In this document: piece after piece, positions 50,282 through 58,733 of the stretch
How the letters are laid out: the number at the start of each line of letters is the position of its first letter
Numbering within the stretch: the first letter of the stretch is position 1
From: Polyangium sp. 6x1
GTDB taxonomy: Bacteria; Myxococcota_A; Polyangia; Polyangiales; Polyangiaceae
Reading direction: 5' to 3'
Assembly: GCF_029946515.1 (NCBI RefSeq)
Contig: NZ_JARZHH010000025.1
Span: forward strand, 62,001-126,000
Length of the DNA stretch: 64,000 nucleotides
Made by a program: the position numbers and the translations under genes
Notes under the pieces: generated by a model
The model's input: the letters and a program-made list of their open reading frames with translations, nothing else
Told to the model about the DNA's origin: nothing
Databases searched by the model: none

Positions 50282-51763
50282 TCAGGCCGAGACGCGGGCC
50301 GGCTCGTGGCGCAGCAAGGGCAAATGAACGCGAAAGGTCGTGCCCTCCCCGAGTCGGCTCTCGACGTCGACACGGCCGCCGTGGGCCTCGACGATTTTCC
50401 GCGCGACCGAGAGCCCGAGCCCGACGCCGTGCGCCACCTTCCGCGTCGAGGTCGCGCGATGAAAAGGCTCGAAGATCCGCTCGATCTCCGTCGGCTCGAT
50501 CCCGACCCCCTGGTCCGAGACGGCCACGACCGCCTCCTCGCCGATGCGATGCGCCACGACCCGGATCTCGCCGCCCGTGGGGGAATACTTGATCGCATTG
50601 CCGATCAGGTTGTCGAGAACCTGCTCCACCCGCGCCGCGTCGACGTCGCAGACCAAGGTTCCCTCGGGGATCGCGAGCGAGATGCGGTGGTTCGGCGACG
50701 TCGAGGCATAAAGCTCGACCGATTCATTCAGGATCCGGCAGAGATCACTCGGCTTCTTCGCGAGCTCGAGCTGACCGGCCTGGATGCGCGCGGCTTGCAG
50801 GAGATCGTCCGTCATCCGCGCCAGGCGATCGATTTGCCGATCCACGATGGACAGCGTCCGGAGCACGCGCGGCTCCGTGGAAGGCGCGCCGCGCGCGAGG
50901 ACGGTGGTGGACATCTTGATCGCCGTGAGCGGGTTGCGGATGTCGTGGGCGACGGCCGCGAGCACGGCGATTTGCTCCTCGCGTTTTCGCGCGATCGACG
51001 CGGCCATGTCGTTGAACACCGCCGCGAGCTCGCGGATCTCGATGGGCCCGACGTCGGGGGCGCGGGTATGGTCGTCGCCGCGCGCGAAGCGCTCGATGGC
51101 GCCCCGGAGCGCGGATAGCGGCACGTAGATCTGGCTGCGCGCGCCCTGCACGAGCGCGAGGACGAGCAGGAGCAGGCCACTGATGACGACGACGCTCACC
51201 GTGTCCAGCGCGTCGTCCCAGAACTGCGCGCTCTTCCGCGCGTCCGCCGCGTCCGCCAGGTTGATCGTGACGAGCTCGGCCGCCTTCGCCAGCGCGTCAT
51301 CGAAATCGATCTGGGTCTGCTGCAAGGCCTGGTCGAGCGGCAGGCGGGCCCGCTCCATCCGGTCCCGCGCCGAAAAATACGTCTCCGTCCGGGTCGAGAG
51401 CTCGCCGAGGACCTGCTTTTCCATGTCGCTCCCGACGTGCGCCTCGGCCTCGACCAGCCGCTCCTGAACGGCTCGATGGACCGCCCTTCGCTGGTCGTCC
51501 GGCTCGAGCCCGTCGCGCTCGGCGGCGTGCTCGGCGAGGCGCCCGTAATGCAGGAGCTCGAGCTCCACGTCACGCGCGAGGCCGGCGCCCGTCATGGCAT
51601 TGTCGAGCCGCGCCGTGTTCCGATGAAGGACCGCGGTCGATAAAAACAAGGACAGCGCCGAGAGGATGACCAGGAACGAGAGTGCGGCGATCGCCAGAGA
51701 GAGAAGCCGGCTCAGCCGCAGAGGGCGCCCCCATTGCCACCGTGTATTGCGCTCACGCTCCAT
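50282..51763 (-). CDS. Membrane sensor histidine kinase
   Basis: This 493-residue kinase has a membrane helix at about 22-42 (SLAIAALSFLVILSALSLFL), an extracytoplasmic helical sensor to about 180 and a second membrane helix (VVVISGLLLLVLALVQGA). A HAMP-like segment, the H box AHDIRNPLTAI (His about 272), N box, and G boxes (VSDQGVGIEP, GVGLGLSVARK) follow. It is an orphan: no response regulator lies in the window. The sensor part resembles four-helix chemoreceptor-type domains. The convergent pseudo-SDR ends 7 bases from its stop. Confidence 0.92.
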   Translation of the reverse strand: MERERNTRWQWGRPLRLSRLLSLAIAALSFLVILSALSLFLSTAVLHRNTARLDNAMTGAGLARDVELELLHYGRLAEHAAERDGLEPDDQRRAVHRAVQERLVEAEAHVGSDMEKQVLGELSTRTETYFSARDRMERARLPLDQALQQTQIDFDDALAKAAELVTINLADAADARKSAQFWDDALDTVSVVVISGLLLLVLALVQGARSQIYVPLSALRGAIERFARGDDHTRAPDVGPIEIRELAAVFNDMAASIARKREEQIAVLAAVAHDIRNPLTAIKMSTTVLARGAPSTEPRVLRTLSIVDRQIDRLARMTDDLLQAARIQAGQLELAKKPSDLCRILNESVELYASTSPNHRISLAIPEGTLVCDVDAARVEQVLDNLIGNAIKYSPTGGEIRVVAHRIGEEAVVAVSDQGVGIEPTEIERIFEPFHRATSTRKVAHGVGLGLSVARKIVEAHGGRVDVESRLGEGTTFRVHLPLLRHEPARVSA

Positions 51764-51915
51764 GGCTCAAGCATGATTCGATATCAACAGAGCCGCCAAC
51801 CGCCCCGATAGCTGGCATGGGTCGAGGACGTTTGCCCGCGTTCGGTCTTTCTTGCCCCTGGTCGATCGCTTCGGCGCTATTTCAGCATTTCCGCGGCACG
51901 AGAGCGACCGCCCCC

Positions 51916-54900
51916 TCAAGCCCCCCACGCCGACGCGAGCGCCATCGTCCGCGCGTGGACCTCGACCTTTTCGAGAAAACTCCGGCGCAGCTCGGGCTCG
52001 CCGATTCGCGTCGCGCTGCCCAGGATCTCGGCCTTCGCCTTTTCAATCGCCGCCCGCGCCTCCTCCTTCGCGCCGGCCGCCCACAGCACCTCCGCGTGGA
52101 CCAATCGCACGAGCTTGTCGAGCGTCTCCCGCTTCCCGCTCTCGACGATTGCATTCGCGCGCCTCGACTCCAGGAGCGCCTCCTCCACGCGCCCGAGCGC
52201 CACGAGCGCGCGCGCCCGCGACGCCATCGCCCCCGCGCAGAGCGGCGGCACGTTCAAGAGCGTCGCCTCCGCTTTGCGCGAAAGCGCCTCGGCCTCCACG
52301 AAATCGCCCCTGCGATAAGCAATCCCGGACCGATGCACCTCCGCCGCGCCCGCGATGCGATACCCGCCGTGCGCCCGGCCCTGCTCCTCCGCGCGCGTCG
52401 CCGCGATCGAAGCCTCCTCGAGCCGCCCTCGTTCCGCGAGCACGCGCGCCAGGTTCAAATGGCACGCGGCCTCCACCGTCCCGAGCCGCATCCGTTGCGC
52501 CGCTGCGAGGCACGTCGACAAGACCTCCTCGGCCCGGTCGAAATCCCCGAGCTCCGCGCAGACGTGCCCCAAGTTGATTCGCTCGACGCACGCTTGCCGC
52601 ACGTGCCCGGCGCTCTCGAACAGCGCCATCGAGCGCACGTAGCCGCGCCGCGCCCCCGCGAGATCCCCCTCGTGCAGCGCGCGAAATGCCCGGAGCTGCC
52701 CGATGCGCCCCACCGCATAAGGTTCGAGGTCCCGGACCCCGCTCGCGAGCGCCTGCGCCCGCTCCGAGACCCGCGCCGCCCGCTCGGTCCGGCCTGCCTG
52801 TAAGAGCAATGTAGCGCCGGGACAAACGCATGCGATCTGCGCGCTCCGCGCCTCGCGGGAGGCTTCGAGCGCGAGCGCCTCGTCGAGCCAGCGCTCCACC
52901 TCGTCCCAGGCCCCGCGCCGCCCCGCCGACGACACGATCTCCCCGATGGCGCGGAAATACGCGGACGAGCCGCGCGGCAAGAGAGAGACGGCCTTCCTCG
53001 CCCACGACGAACCCCGCTCGGCGTCGCCGCTCCATCGGCTCGCCTCGGCCTGCACGAGCCGGAGGCTCCCGAGCATCTCGCCCTCCGCGCACCTCGCCCC
53101 GCGCTCCGCCCGCTCGATCGCCGCGTCGAAATCATTGCCCACGAGCGCCTGCTCCGCCGCCCGCAGCCACCAGCGGATCGCGAGCTCCGGCTCGCCGCCT
53201 CGCTCGAAGTGCGTCGCCACGAGCGCCGCGTCCGTCTCGCCCGACGCGCCGAGCCACTCGGCCGCGAGCTTGTGCCCACGCCCGAGGTCCTCCGGCGAGA
53301 GCATCGCATACGCCGCCTCGCGCACGAGCGCGTGCCGGAACGCGAGGTCGTCGCGCGACGCCTGCGCCGGATCCGGGCAACGGATCAGCACCTCGCGCTC
53401 CACGAGCTCATCGAGCGCGTCCGAGACGAGCGCCGCGTCGCCCCCGCAGAGCGCGCGCACGCCCGCCGGGGAGAACCGCTCGCCGAAGATACTTGCAGCT
53501 CGAAGGACCCGCTTCGACGCCCGCCCGAGCGCGTCGAGGCGCGCCTGCACGAGCCCCAGCACCGAGTCGGGCAGCCCCTCCTTGCCCTCGGCCGCGGCCC
53601 GGATCATCTCCTCCAGGTAAAACGCGTTCCCGCCCGCGCGCTCGGCCACGAGCCGCACCACGGCCGGATCCGCGCCCGCGCCGAGCACCGCGCGCGCGAG
53701 CCGCTCGCAGGCCTCCGGCCGCAGCGCCTCGAGCCGTATCCCCGTGACGCGCTCCTCCTTCGCGAGCGACGGAAAAAGCGCGTGCACCTCGGGCCGCGCG
53801 AGCGCGAGCACGTAAAGCGGCATGACGCGCGCGGCCGCGACGACGGAGGTCACGAGCTTGACCGTCGGCAGATCCCCCCAGTGCAGATCTTCGAGCAGGA
53901 TCACCACCGGCGCGCGCGCGCATTCGGCCGCGATCCAGTCCTCGAAGGCCATCCGCGTCGCGTCGCCCATGAGCGCCGGATCCGAGCGCGCGGCCCGCAG
54001 CGCGGCGCTCGCGACGCCCGGCGCGGCCGGCACTTGCCCGAGCTCGCCGAGGAAATCGACCAGCCGACGCACGTCGACCGGGCTCACGAGCGGCGCGATG
54101 CGCGCCTCGATCTTGCGGCGTTGCGCTTCGGGAGGCTCGCCCTCGACGATCCCCGCCGCCCTCCGCACGAGGTCGGCGATCATCGCGTAAGGCGACCCCG
54201 CGCGCAGCGACTCGCCCCGACCGAGCAGGATCGTCGGCGCCTCGGCGCGCCCCGCGAGCCGCGTCGAGAGCTCCCAGCGGAGCCGCGATTTCCCCACGCC
54301 CGCGGGCCCCGTCACGAGCCCGAGCCGCGCGGCCCGCTCGGCGACGCACGACGTGAACATCGCTTCGAGCATCGCGAGCTCCCCATCCCGGCCCACCGTC
54401 GGCGTCGCTCGACCGAGCAGGCGCGGATGCGCGGGCACGTCCGCGCCGATCTCGCCGCAGAGGAGAAACCCTTGGTCGATCTCCTCGACCGCGAGCTGCG
54501 CGCCCACGAGCCGCGCCGTCGGCGCGTCGAGCACGATCGCCTCCCCGGCGCCCGGCGGCCGGAGCCCCGAGCCGCGCTCGATCACGTCCGCCGAAAGCCC
54601 CGTCTCGCCCACGCGCGCGCGCGACGTCGCCACCACGATCCGCACGCCCGGCACCCGCGCCCGCACCGAGAGCGCGAGCCGCGCGCCCCGCAGCGCCTCG
54701 TCCCCGGCCGACGCGGCGCTGCCGAACACGACGATCACCTGATGGCCGAGCGTGCCATGACAAACACCCCCGAGCTCCGCCGCGGCGAGCTCCAAGGCGA
54801 GCCGCCCGGCCGTCCTGTCCGCGGCGGCCGAGAGATCGGCGAAGACCGCGGTGATCACGCGTTGCTCGCCGCGCCCCGAGAGCAGCTCGCTCGCGGGCCT

Positions 54901-55857
54901 CGCTGGCGTCGCCGCTTGCGGCACCGGCGCGATCCCCGAGGCGGGCCTCGACGGATCGGCCCGCACCTCGGCCCACGACGGCGGCGGTCCGCTCGCGCGC
55001 CGGGCGAGCTCGATCGCCACGCCTTCGAGCGCGCGGGCCATTTCCAGCGCCGATCCGAACCGCTCGGCGGGGCGCTTCGCCAGCGCGCGCGCCACGAGGG
55101 CCGAGAGCTCCGCGGGCACGTCGGGGCGCGCGACGTCGAGCGGCGGCGGGTCGTGCAGCACGATCTTCGCCAGCACGATGAGCGTCCGGTCCCCGGTGAA
55201 CGGGCGTCTCCCGGAGGCGAGCTCGTACAGCACGATCCCCAGCGAAAAGAGGTCCGAGGCCGCGGTCACGTCCTCCTCGCCGCGGGCCTGCTCGGGCGAC
55301 ATGTAGACCGGCGTCCCGAGCCGACTCCCCCGCTCCGTCAGGGCCCGTTCGCCCGAGGCGCGCGCGATGCCGAGGTCGATCAGTTTGACCGGAAACGATC
55401 CGAGCTCGGCGAGCCGCGCGGCGTCGCCCACGACGAAGAAATTCGCGGGTTTGACGTCCCGGTGCACGATGCCCTGCTCGTGCAGCGCGTGGAGGCCGAG
55501 CGCCGCGCGCCGGGCGATCTCCACGGCGATTTCGACTGGCAGCGGCCCGCGCCGCTGCACGTGCGCGAGATCCGTGCCCGGAAGCCATTCGAGGGCAATG
55601 CACGGTTTGCCCTGCCTGTCCATCCCTTCGGCCACGAAACGGACGACGTGGGGGCTCGTGATGCACGCGAGATATCGCGCCTCGCGGTGGAAGCGCTCGC
55701 GGAGCTCGGCGCTCGCGTCCGCGTCGAAGAGCCGCTTGATCGCCACGAGGCCGCCGGTCGCGTGATCCCGGGCGCGGAGCACCTCGCCGAACGAGCCCTT
55801 GCCGACGCGCTCGAGGATCTCGAACCGTCCGCCGATCACGCGCTCGGGCGCCCCCAT
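51916..55857 (-). CDS. Ser/Thr kinase fused to a degenerate cyclase-like domain, AAA ATPase and TPR array
   Basis: The 1313-residue protein is in order: a kinase domain at about 10-270 (GKGSFGEV, VAIKRLF, IVHRDVKPANF, IDLGIARA, SPEQARG); a class III nucleotide cyclase-like fold at about 330-480 starting RVITAVFADLSA, whose second metal site (GDG in active members) reads GHQ; an AAA_16 ATPase with GPAGVGKSRL at about 512 and ILLEDLHWGDL at about 650; and a TPR solenoid from about 850 to the end. This fusion layout is common in myxobacteria and probably integrates signals. The start is ATG 55857. Confidence 0.9.
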   Translation of the reverse strand: MGAPERVIGGRFEILERVGKGSFGEVLRARDHATGGLVAIKRLFDADASAELRERFHREARYLACITSPHVVRFVAEGMDRQGKPCIALEWLPGTDLAHVQRRGPLPVEIAVEIARRAALGLHALHEQGIVHRDVKPANFFVVGDAARLAELGSFPVKLIDLGIARASGERALTERGSRLGTPVYMSPEQARGEEDVTAASDLFSLGIVLYELASGRRPFTGDRTLIVLAKIVLHDPPPLDVARPDVPAELSALVARALAKRPAERFGSALEMARALEGVAIELARRASGPPPSWAEVRADPSRPASGIAPVPQAATPARPASELLSGRGEQRVITAVFADLSAAADRTAGRLALELAAAELGGVCHGTLGHQVIVVFGSAASAGDEALRGARLALSVRARVPGVRIVVATSRARVGETGLSADVIERGSGLRPPGAGEAIVLDAPTARLVGAQLAVEEIDQGFLLCGEIGADVPAHPRLLGRATPTVGRDGELAMLEAMFTSCVAERAARLGLVTGPAGVGKSRLRWELSTRLAGRAEAPTILLGRGESLRAGSPYAMIADLVRRAAGIVEGEPPEAQRRKIEARIAPLVSPVDVRRLVDFLGELGQVPAAPGVASAALRAARSDPALMGDATRMAFEDWIAAECARAPVVILLEDLHWGDLPTVKLVTSVVAAARVMPLYVLALARPEVHALFPSLAKEERVTGIRLEALRPEACERLARAVLGAGADPAVVRLVAERAGGNAFYLEEMIRAAAEGKEGLPDSVLGLVQARLDALGRASKRVLRAASIFGERFSPAGVRALCGGDAALVSDALDELVEREVLIRCPDPAQASRDDLAFRHALVREAAYAMLSPEDLGRGHKLAAEWLGASGETDAALVATHFERGGEPELAIRWWLRAAEQALVGNDFDAAIERAERGARCAEGEMLGSLRLVQAEASRWSGDAERGSSWARKAVSLLPRGSSAYFRAIGEIVSSAGRRGAWDEVERWLDEALALEASREARSAQIACVCPGATLLLQAGRTERAARVSERAQALASGVRDLEPYAVGRIGQLRAFRALHEGDLAGARRGYVRSMALFESAGHVRQACVERINLGHVCAELGDFDRAEEVLSTCLAAAQRMRLGTVEAACHLNLARVLAERGRLEEASIAATRAEEQGRAHGGYRIAGAAEVHRSGIAYRRGDFVEAEALSRKAEATLLNVPPLCAGAMASRARALVALGRVEEALLESRRANAIVESGKRETLDKLVRLVHAEVLWAAGAKEEARAAIEKAKAEILGSATRIGEPELRRSFLEKVEVHARTMALASAWGA

Positions 55858-55984
55858 GAATATCGCGTCCCCCCTCCGTATGCCCGCCGCCAGCCTCTGC
55901 CTCGATTTCCCGACGAAAAATACCGGAGGATCGATCCGCGGTAAAGCGCGGCCTTGCTACGATGGCGCGCGAGATCTCTCGCCC

Positions 55985-56830
55985 ATGAACAAGAAACCCC
56001 GTTTCCGCGCCGACCCCGCGCTCCTCGGCGCGCCGGCGCTCGGCCTCTGGTTCGCGTACCGCGGCGACGAGCTCCTCGTTCGCCTCGTGGACGGCGACGC
56101 GCCCGCGCCGCCGTTCCCCCACGACGTCCCGTGCCTCGAAACCCTCGGCGCGCTCGGCCTCGAACCCGTCCGCGTCCAGCCGCTCGGCTGGCTCGACGCC
56201 GTTCCTTGTCGATCGGCCGAGCTCCCGCGAGACGCGCCCGTCCCGCCCGGCTTCGCCTATGCATCGCTGCGCCGCCTGCATGGCCGCATCGATCCGGACC
56301 TCGAAGTCGCCGCGGGCACGGCGTATCAGGTGCAGTACTGGGACCGCACGCACCAGTTCTGCGGGATATGCGGCGCGCCGCTCGACCTCGAAACCGGGCG
56401 TCGCTCGAAGCGCTGCACCGGCTGCGCGCACCAGCATTTCCCGCACGTCACGCCTGCGATCATCGTCCTCGTCGAGGATGGCCCGCGTATCTTGATGACA
56501 CGCCAGCCCCGTTTTCCCCCGGGCATGTACGGCCTCGTCGCGGGGTTCGTCGAGCCCGGCGAGACGCTCGAGGCCTGCGCCCAGCGCGAGACGCTCGAGG
56601 AGACCGGCATCGAGATCGACGATATCCGTTACTTCGGCAGCCAGCCCTGGCCTTTCCCTCACCAGATCATGATCGGCTTCTTCGCGCGCCGCGTGGGCGG
56701 CGAGCTCGTCGTCGATCGGAACGAGCTCGAAGAGGCCGCGTGGTTCGACCGGAGCGCCCTCCCCAAGCTCCCGGGGCCGATGAGCATTGCGCGCAAGCTC
56801 ATCGACGAATGGCTCACGCGTCTCCCCTGA
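55985..56830 (+). CDS. nudC: NAD+ diphosphatase / Nudix RNA decapping enzyme NudC
   Basis: The 281-residue protein has the NudC layout: an N-terminal domain, a zinc ribbon C-G-I-C...C-T-G-C (about 119-139), the Nudix box GFVEPGETLEACAQRETL with EETGI (about 178-200), and the diagnostic SQPWPFPHQIMIGF motif (about 219-232). It hydrolyses NAD(H) to NMN and AMP and can remove NAD caps from RNA. All metal-binding glutamates are present. The ATG at 55985 gives the expected N-terminus. The gene is divergent from the fused kinase by 127 bases. Confidence 0.95.
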   Translation: MNKKPRFRADPALLGAPALGLWFAYRGDELLVRLVDGDAPAPPFPHDVPCLETLGALGLEPVRVQPLGWLDAVPCRSAELPRDAPVPPGFAYASLRRLHGRIDPDLEVAAGTAYQVQYWDRTHQFCGICGAPLDLETGRRSKRCTGCAHQHFPHVTPAIIVLVEDGPRILMTRQPRFPPGMYGLVAGFVEPGETLEACAQRETLEETGIEIDDIRYFGSQPWPFPHQIMIGFFARRVGGELVVDRNELEEAAWFDRSALPKLPGPMSIARKLIDEWLTRLP

Positions 56831-57066
56831 CGCGAGCGCGCCCCGACGCGCATCGGCATGTTCGTCCGGTTCCCCTCACGCACTGCATTCGTGCGATTGC
56901 TTTCTGGTCGCTCTCCTGACCAGTGAAACATGCCACTGCGCTCTCGGTTTTCCGCGCGACGCGAGGGTTGATGGGCAAGCGGCGTGGTTGTAGAAATGGT
57001 CGTGTGGCGGCGCGCGGCCGATTGTCCGGCCCGCGCATTCCTTGGTTTCCGATTCGCGGAGGCACC

Positions 57067-58542
57067 ATGCGATCCAGTCATCTCTTCGGACTCTTGCTTT
57101 CGACGCTGTCGCTCGTGGCCGTCGGCTCCATGGGAACGGGGTGCGGCGACGACCCCGGGGGGACGGCGGGCAGCGGCGGCAGCGGCGCGCAGGGCGGCAG
57201 CGGCGGCAGCGGCGCGCAGGGCGGCGGCGGGCCGGACACCGACGGAAACAACGGCTGCGACACCGCGGAGGTCCTCGACCTGCTCGGGGAGGATCTCCCG
57301 TCGAAGCTCGACCCGGTCACGTCCGACAGGGATTACTACAAGGTCGACCTCAAAAAGGGTCAGGCGATCTACCTCGGCGCGACGAGCAAGCCCGACGCGG
57401 ATCCTTATGGCGAGACATACCCCGACACGGTCATCACGCTCTGGTCGGCCGACGGCAAGACGCAGATCGCGCAGAACGACGACATGTCGGGCAGCAACAA
57501 CAGCGAGCTGCTCTACCTCGTGCCCGAGGACGGCACGTATTGCCTCGAGGTCTCCGAGTGCGGCGTCGTCTTCGGCCCCGATTTCTGCGCGCCGGCCGAG
57601 GGCATCACGAACCTCGATTACAGTGTGGGCTCGTTCGAGCTCAATCCGGCGGGCGATCTCATCACGGCCGAAAAGGAGCCGAACGAGACGCCCGCGAATG
57701 CCACGCCCGTCAACAAGGTCTCCTTCCCCGAGGGCGGCCCCGTCGAGGGCTACCAATCGATTGGCTGGGGCGCGTTCTCCGCGGTCACGGACAAGGACGT
57801 CTTCACCTTCAAGGTCGAAAACGACGTCGCGGTCGACGCGAACAGCCGCGCGCTCTGCATCTTCGACTTCTGGGCCCCCGCCGGCACCGACGGCAGCGGC
57901 TCCACCGCGACGAACGGCGTCCTCGTGCGCGTGGCCGCGGCGAGCGCGCCCGACGTCGCGCTCGCCCAGACCGACATGAGCGTCCTCGACGTCACGTTCG
58001 GTTATCCCGAGCTGCCGAGCCTCACGGTGCCCTGCGACAAGGGCAAGGATTACCTCGTCTTCCTCTCGCGGCCCGACGGGATCACCGCCGGCACGAACGA
58101 CTTCTATTTCTTCTCGCACGTCCAGGCGGCCTCGAACACCGTCGAGAAGGAGCCGAACGACAACAATGCCCAGGGCCTCGAGCTCTCGCCGACGGACGAC
58201 GGGACCGGCCACGTCACGGCCGTCACGGGCAACCTCGGGGCCGGCGACAGCGACGTCTTTTCGGTCCCCGTCCCCGCGGGCATGGGCCTCGCGAGCGCGT
58301 ACTGCACCGCGGAGCGCAGCGGCTCGGGCATCCGCGGCCTGCAGGTCTCGCTGCTCGACAACAATGATCAGTTCCTCAAAAACGGCTCCGGCGCCGAAGG
58401 CCAGGACCACGCGCTCTGGATCGACGGCGCGCTGATCACGACCGGCGCGACGAACGTCAAGATGCAGGTCAAGGCGGATTCGCAGGATCCGGCCGTCACG
58501 GGGACCTATTACTACTGCTCGTTGATCCTGAACCCGCAGTGA
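57067..58542 (+). CDS. Secreted lipoprotein with pre-peptidase-type domains
   Basis: The 491-residue protein has a lipoprotein signal ending GSMGTGCGD and a Gly/Ser linker built from a GGSGAQG repeat. Three modules of the bacterial pre-peptidase (PPC) type follow, marked by D-x-D/Y-Y-K/F-x-V cores: DRDYYKVDLKKGQAIYLGA near 85, TDKDVFTFKVEN near 245, and GDSDVFSVPVPAGM near 400. EKEPNETPANATP and EKEPNDNNAQGL precede the later modules. They are usually found on extracellular enzymes, but no catalytic domain is present. GGAGG precedes ATG 57067. Confidence 0.85.
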   Translation: MRSSHLFGLLLSTLSLVAVGSMGTGCGDDPGGTAGSGGSGAQGGSGGSGAQGGGGPDTDGNNGCDTAEVLDLLGEDLPSKLDPVTSDRDYYKVDLKKGQAIYLGATSKPDADPYGETYPDTVITLWSADGKTQIAQNDDMSGSNNSELLYLVPEDGTYCLEVSECGVVFGPDFCAPAEGITNLDYSVGSFELNPAGDLITAEKEPNETPANATPVNKVSFPEGGPVEGYQSIGWGAFSAVTDKDVFTFKVENDVAVDANSRALCIFDFWAPAGTDGSGSTATNGVLVRVAAASAPDVALAQTDMSVLDVTFGYPELPSLTVPCDKGKDYLVFLSRPDGITAGTNDFYFFSHVQAASNTVEKEPNDNNAQGLELSPTDDGTGHVTAVTGNLGAGDSDVFSVPVPAGMGLASAYCTAERSGSGIRGLQVSLLDNNDQFLKNGSGAEGQDHALWIDGALITTGATNVKMQVKADSQDPAVTGTYYYCSLILNPQ

Positions 58543-58547
58543 CGGAC

Positions 58548-58565
58548 AGGTGATAAAAATCACCT
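58548..58565. terminator. Short AT-loop hairpin after the PPC lipoprotein
   Basis: AGGTGAT at 58548-58554 and ATCACCT at 58559-58565 form a perfect 7-bp stem with an AAAA loop. It begins six bases after the lipoprotein stop, so it may be a terminator; as a clean dyad ahead of the DUF1592 gene it could instead be an operator. Confidence 0.45.
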
Positions 58566-58733
58566 CGACGTAGCCTGTATCCATCATCCCCAATGATGCC
58601 CACCCGCAGGGCATCACGTCGGCCCTCGACGAAACATTTCACGAATTCGAGGGCCATTTCGCTCCCACTGCGCCATTTCCTCCACGCCCCGTCCGGGGCA
58701 TCGGTGTACCCTCGCCGACCGAGGAGGAAAACG

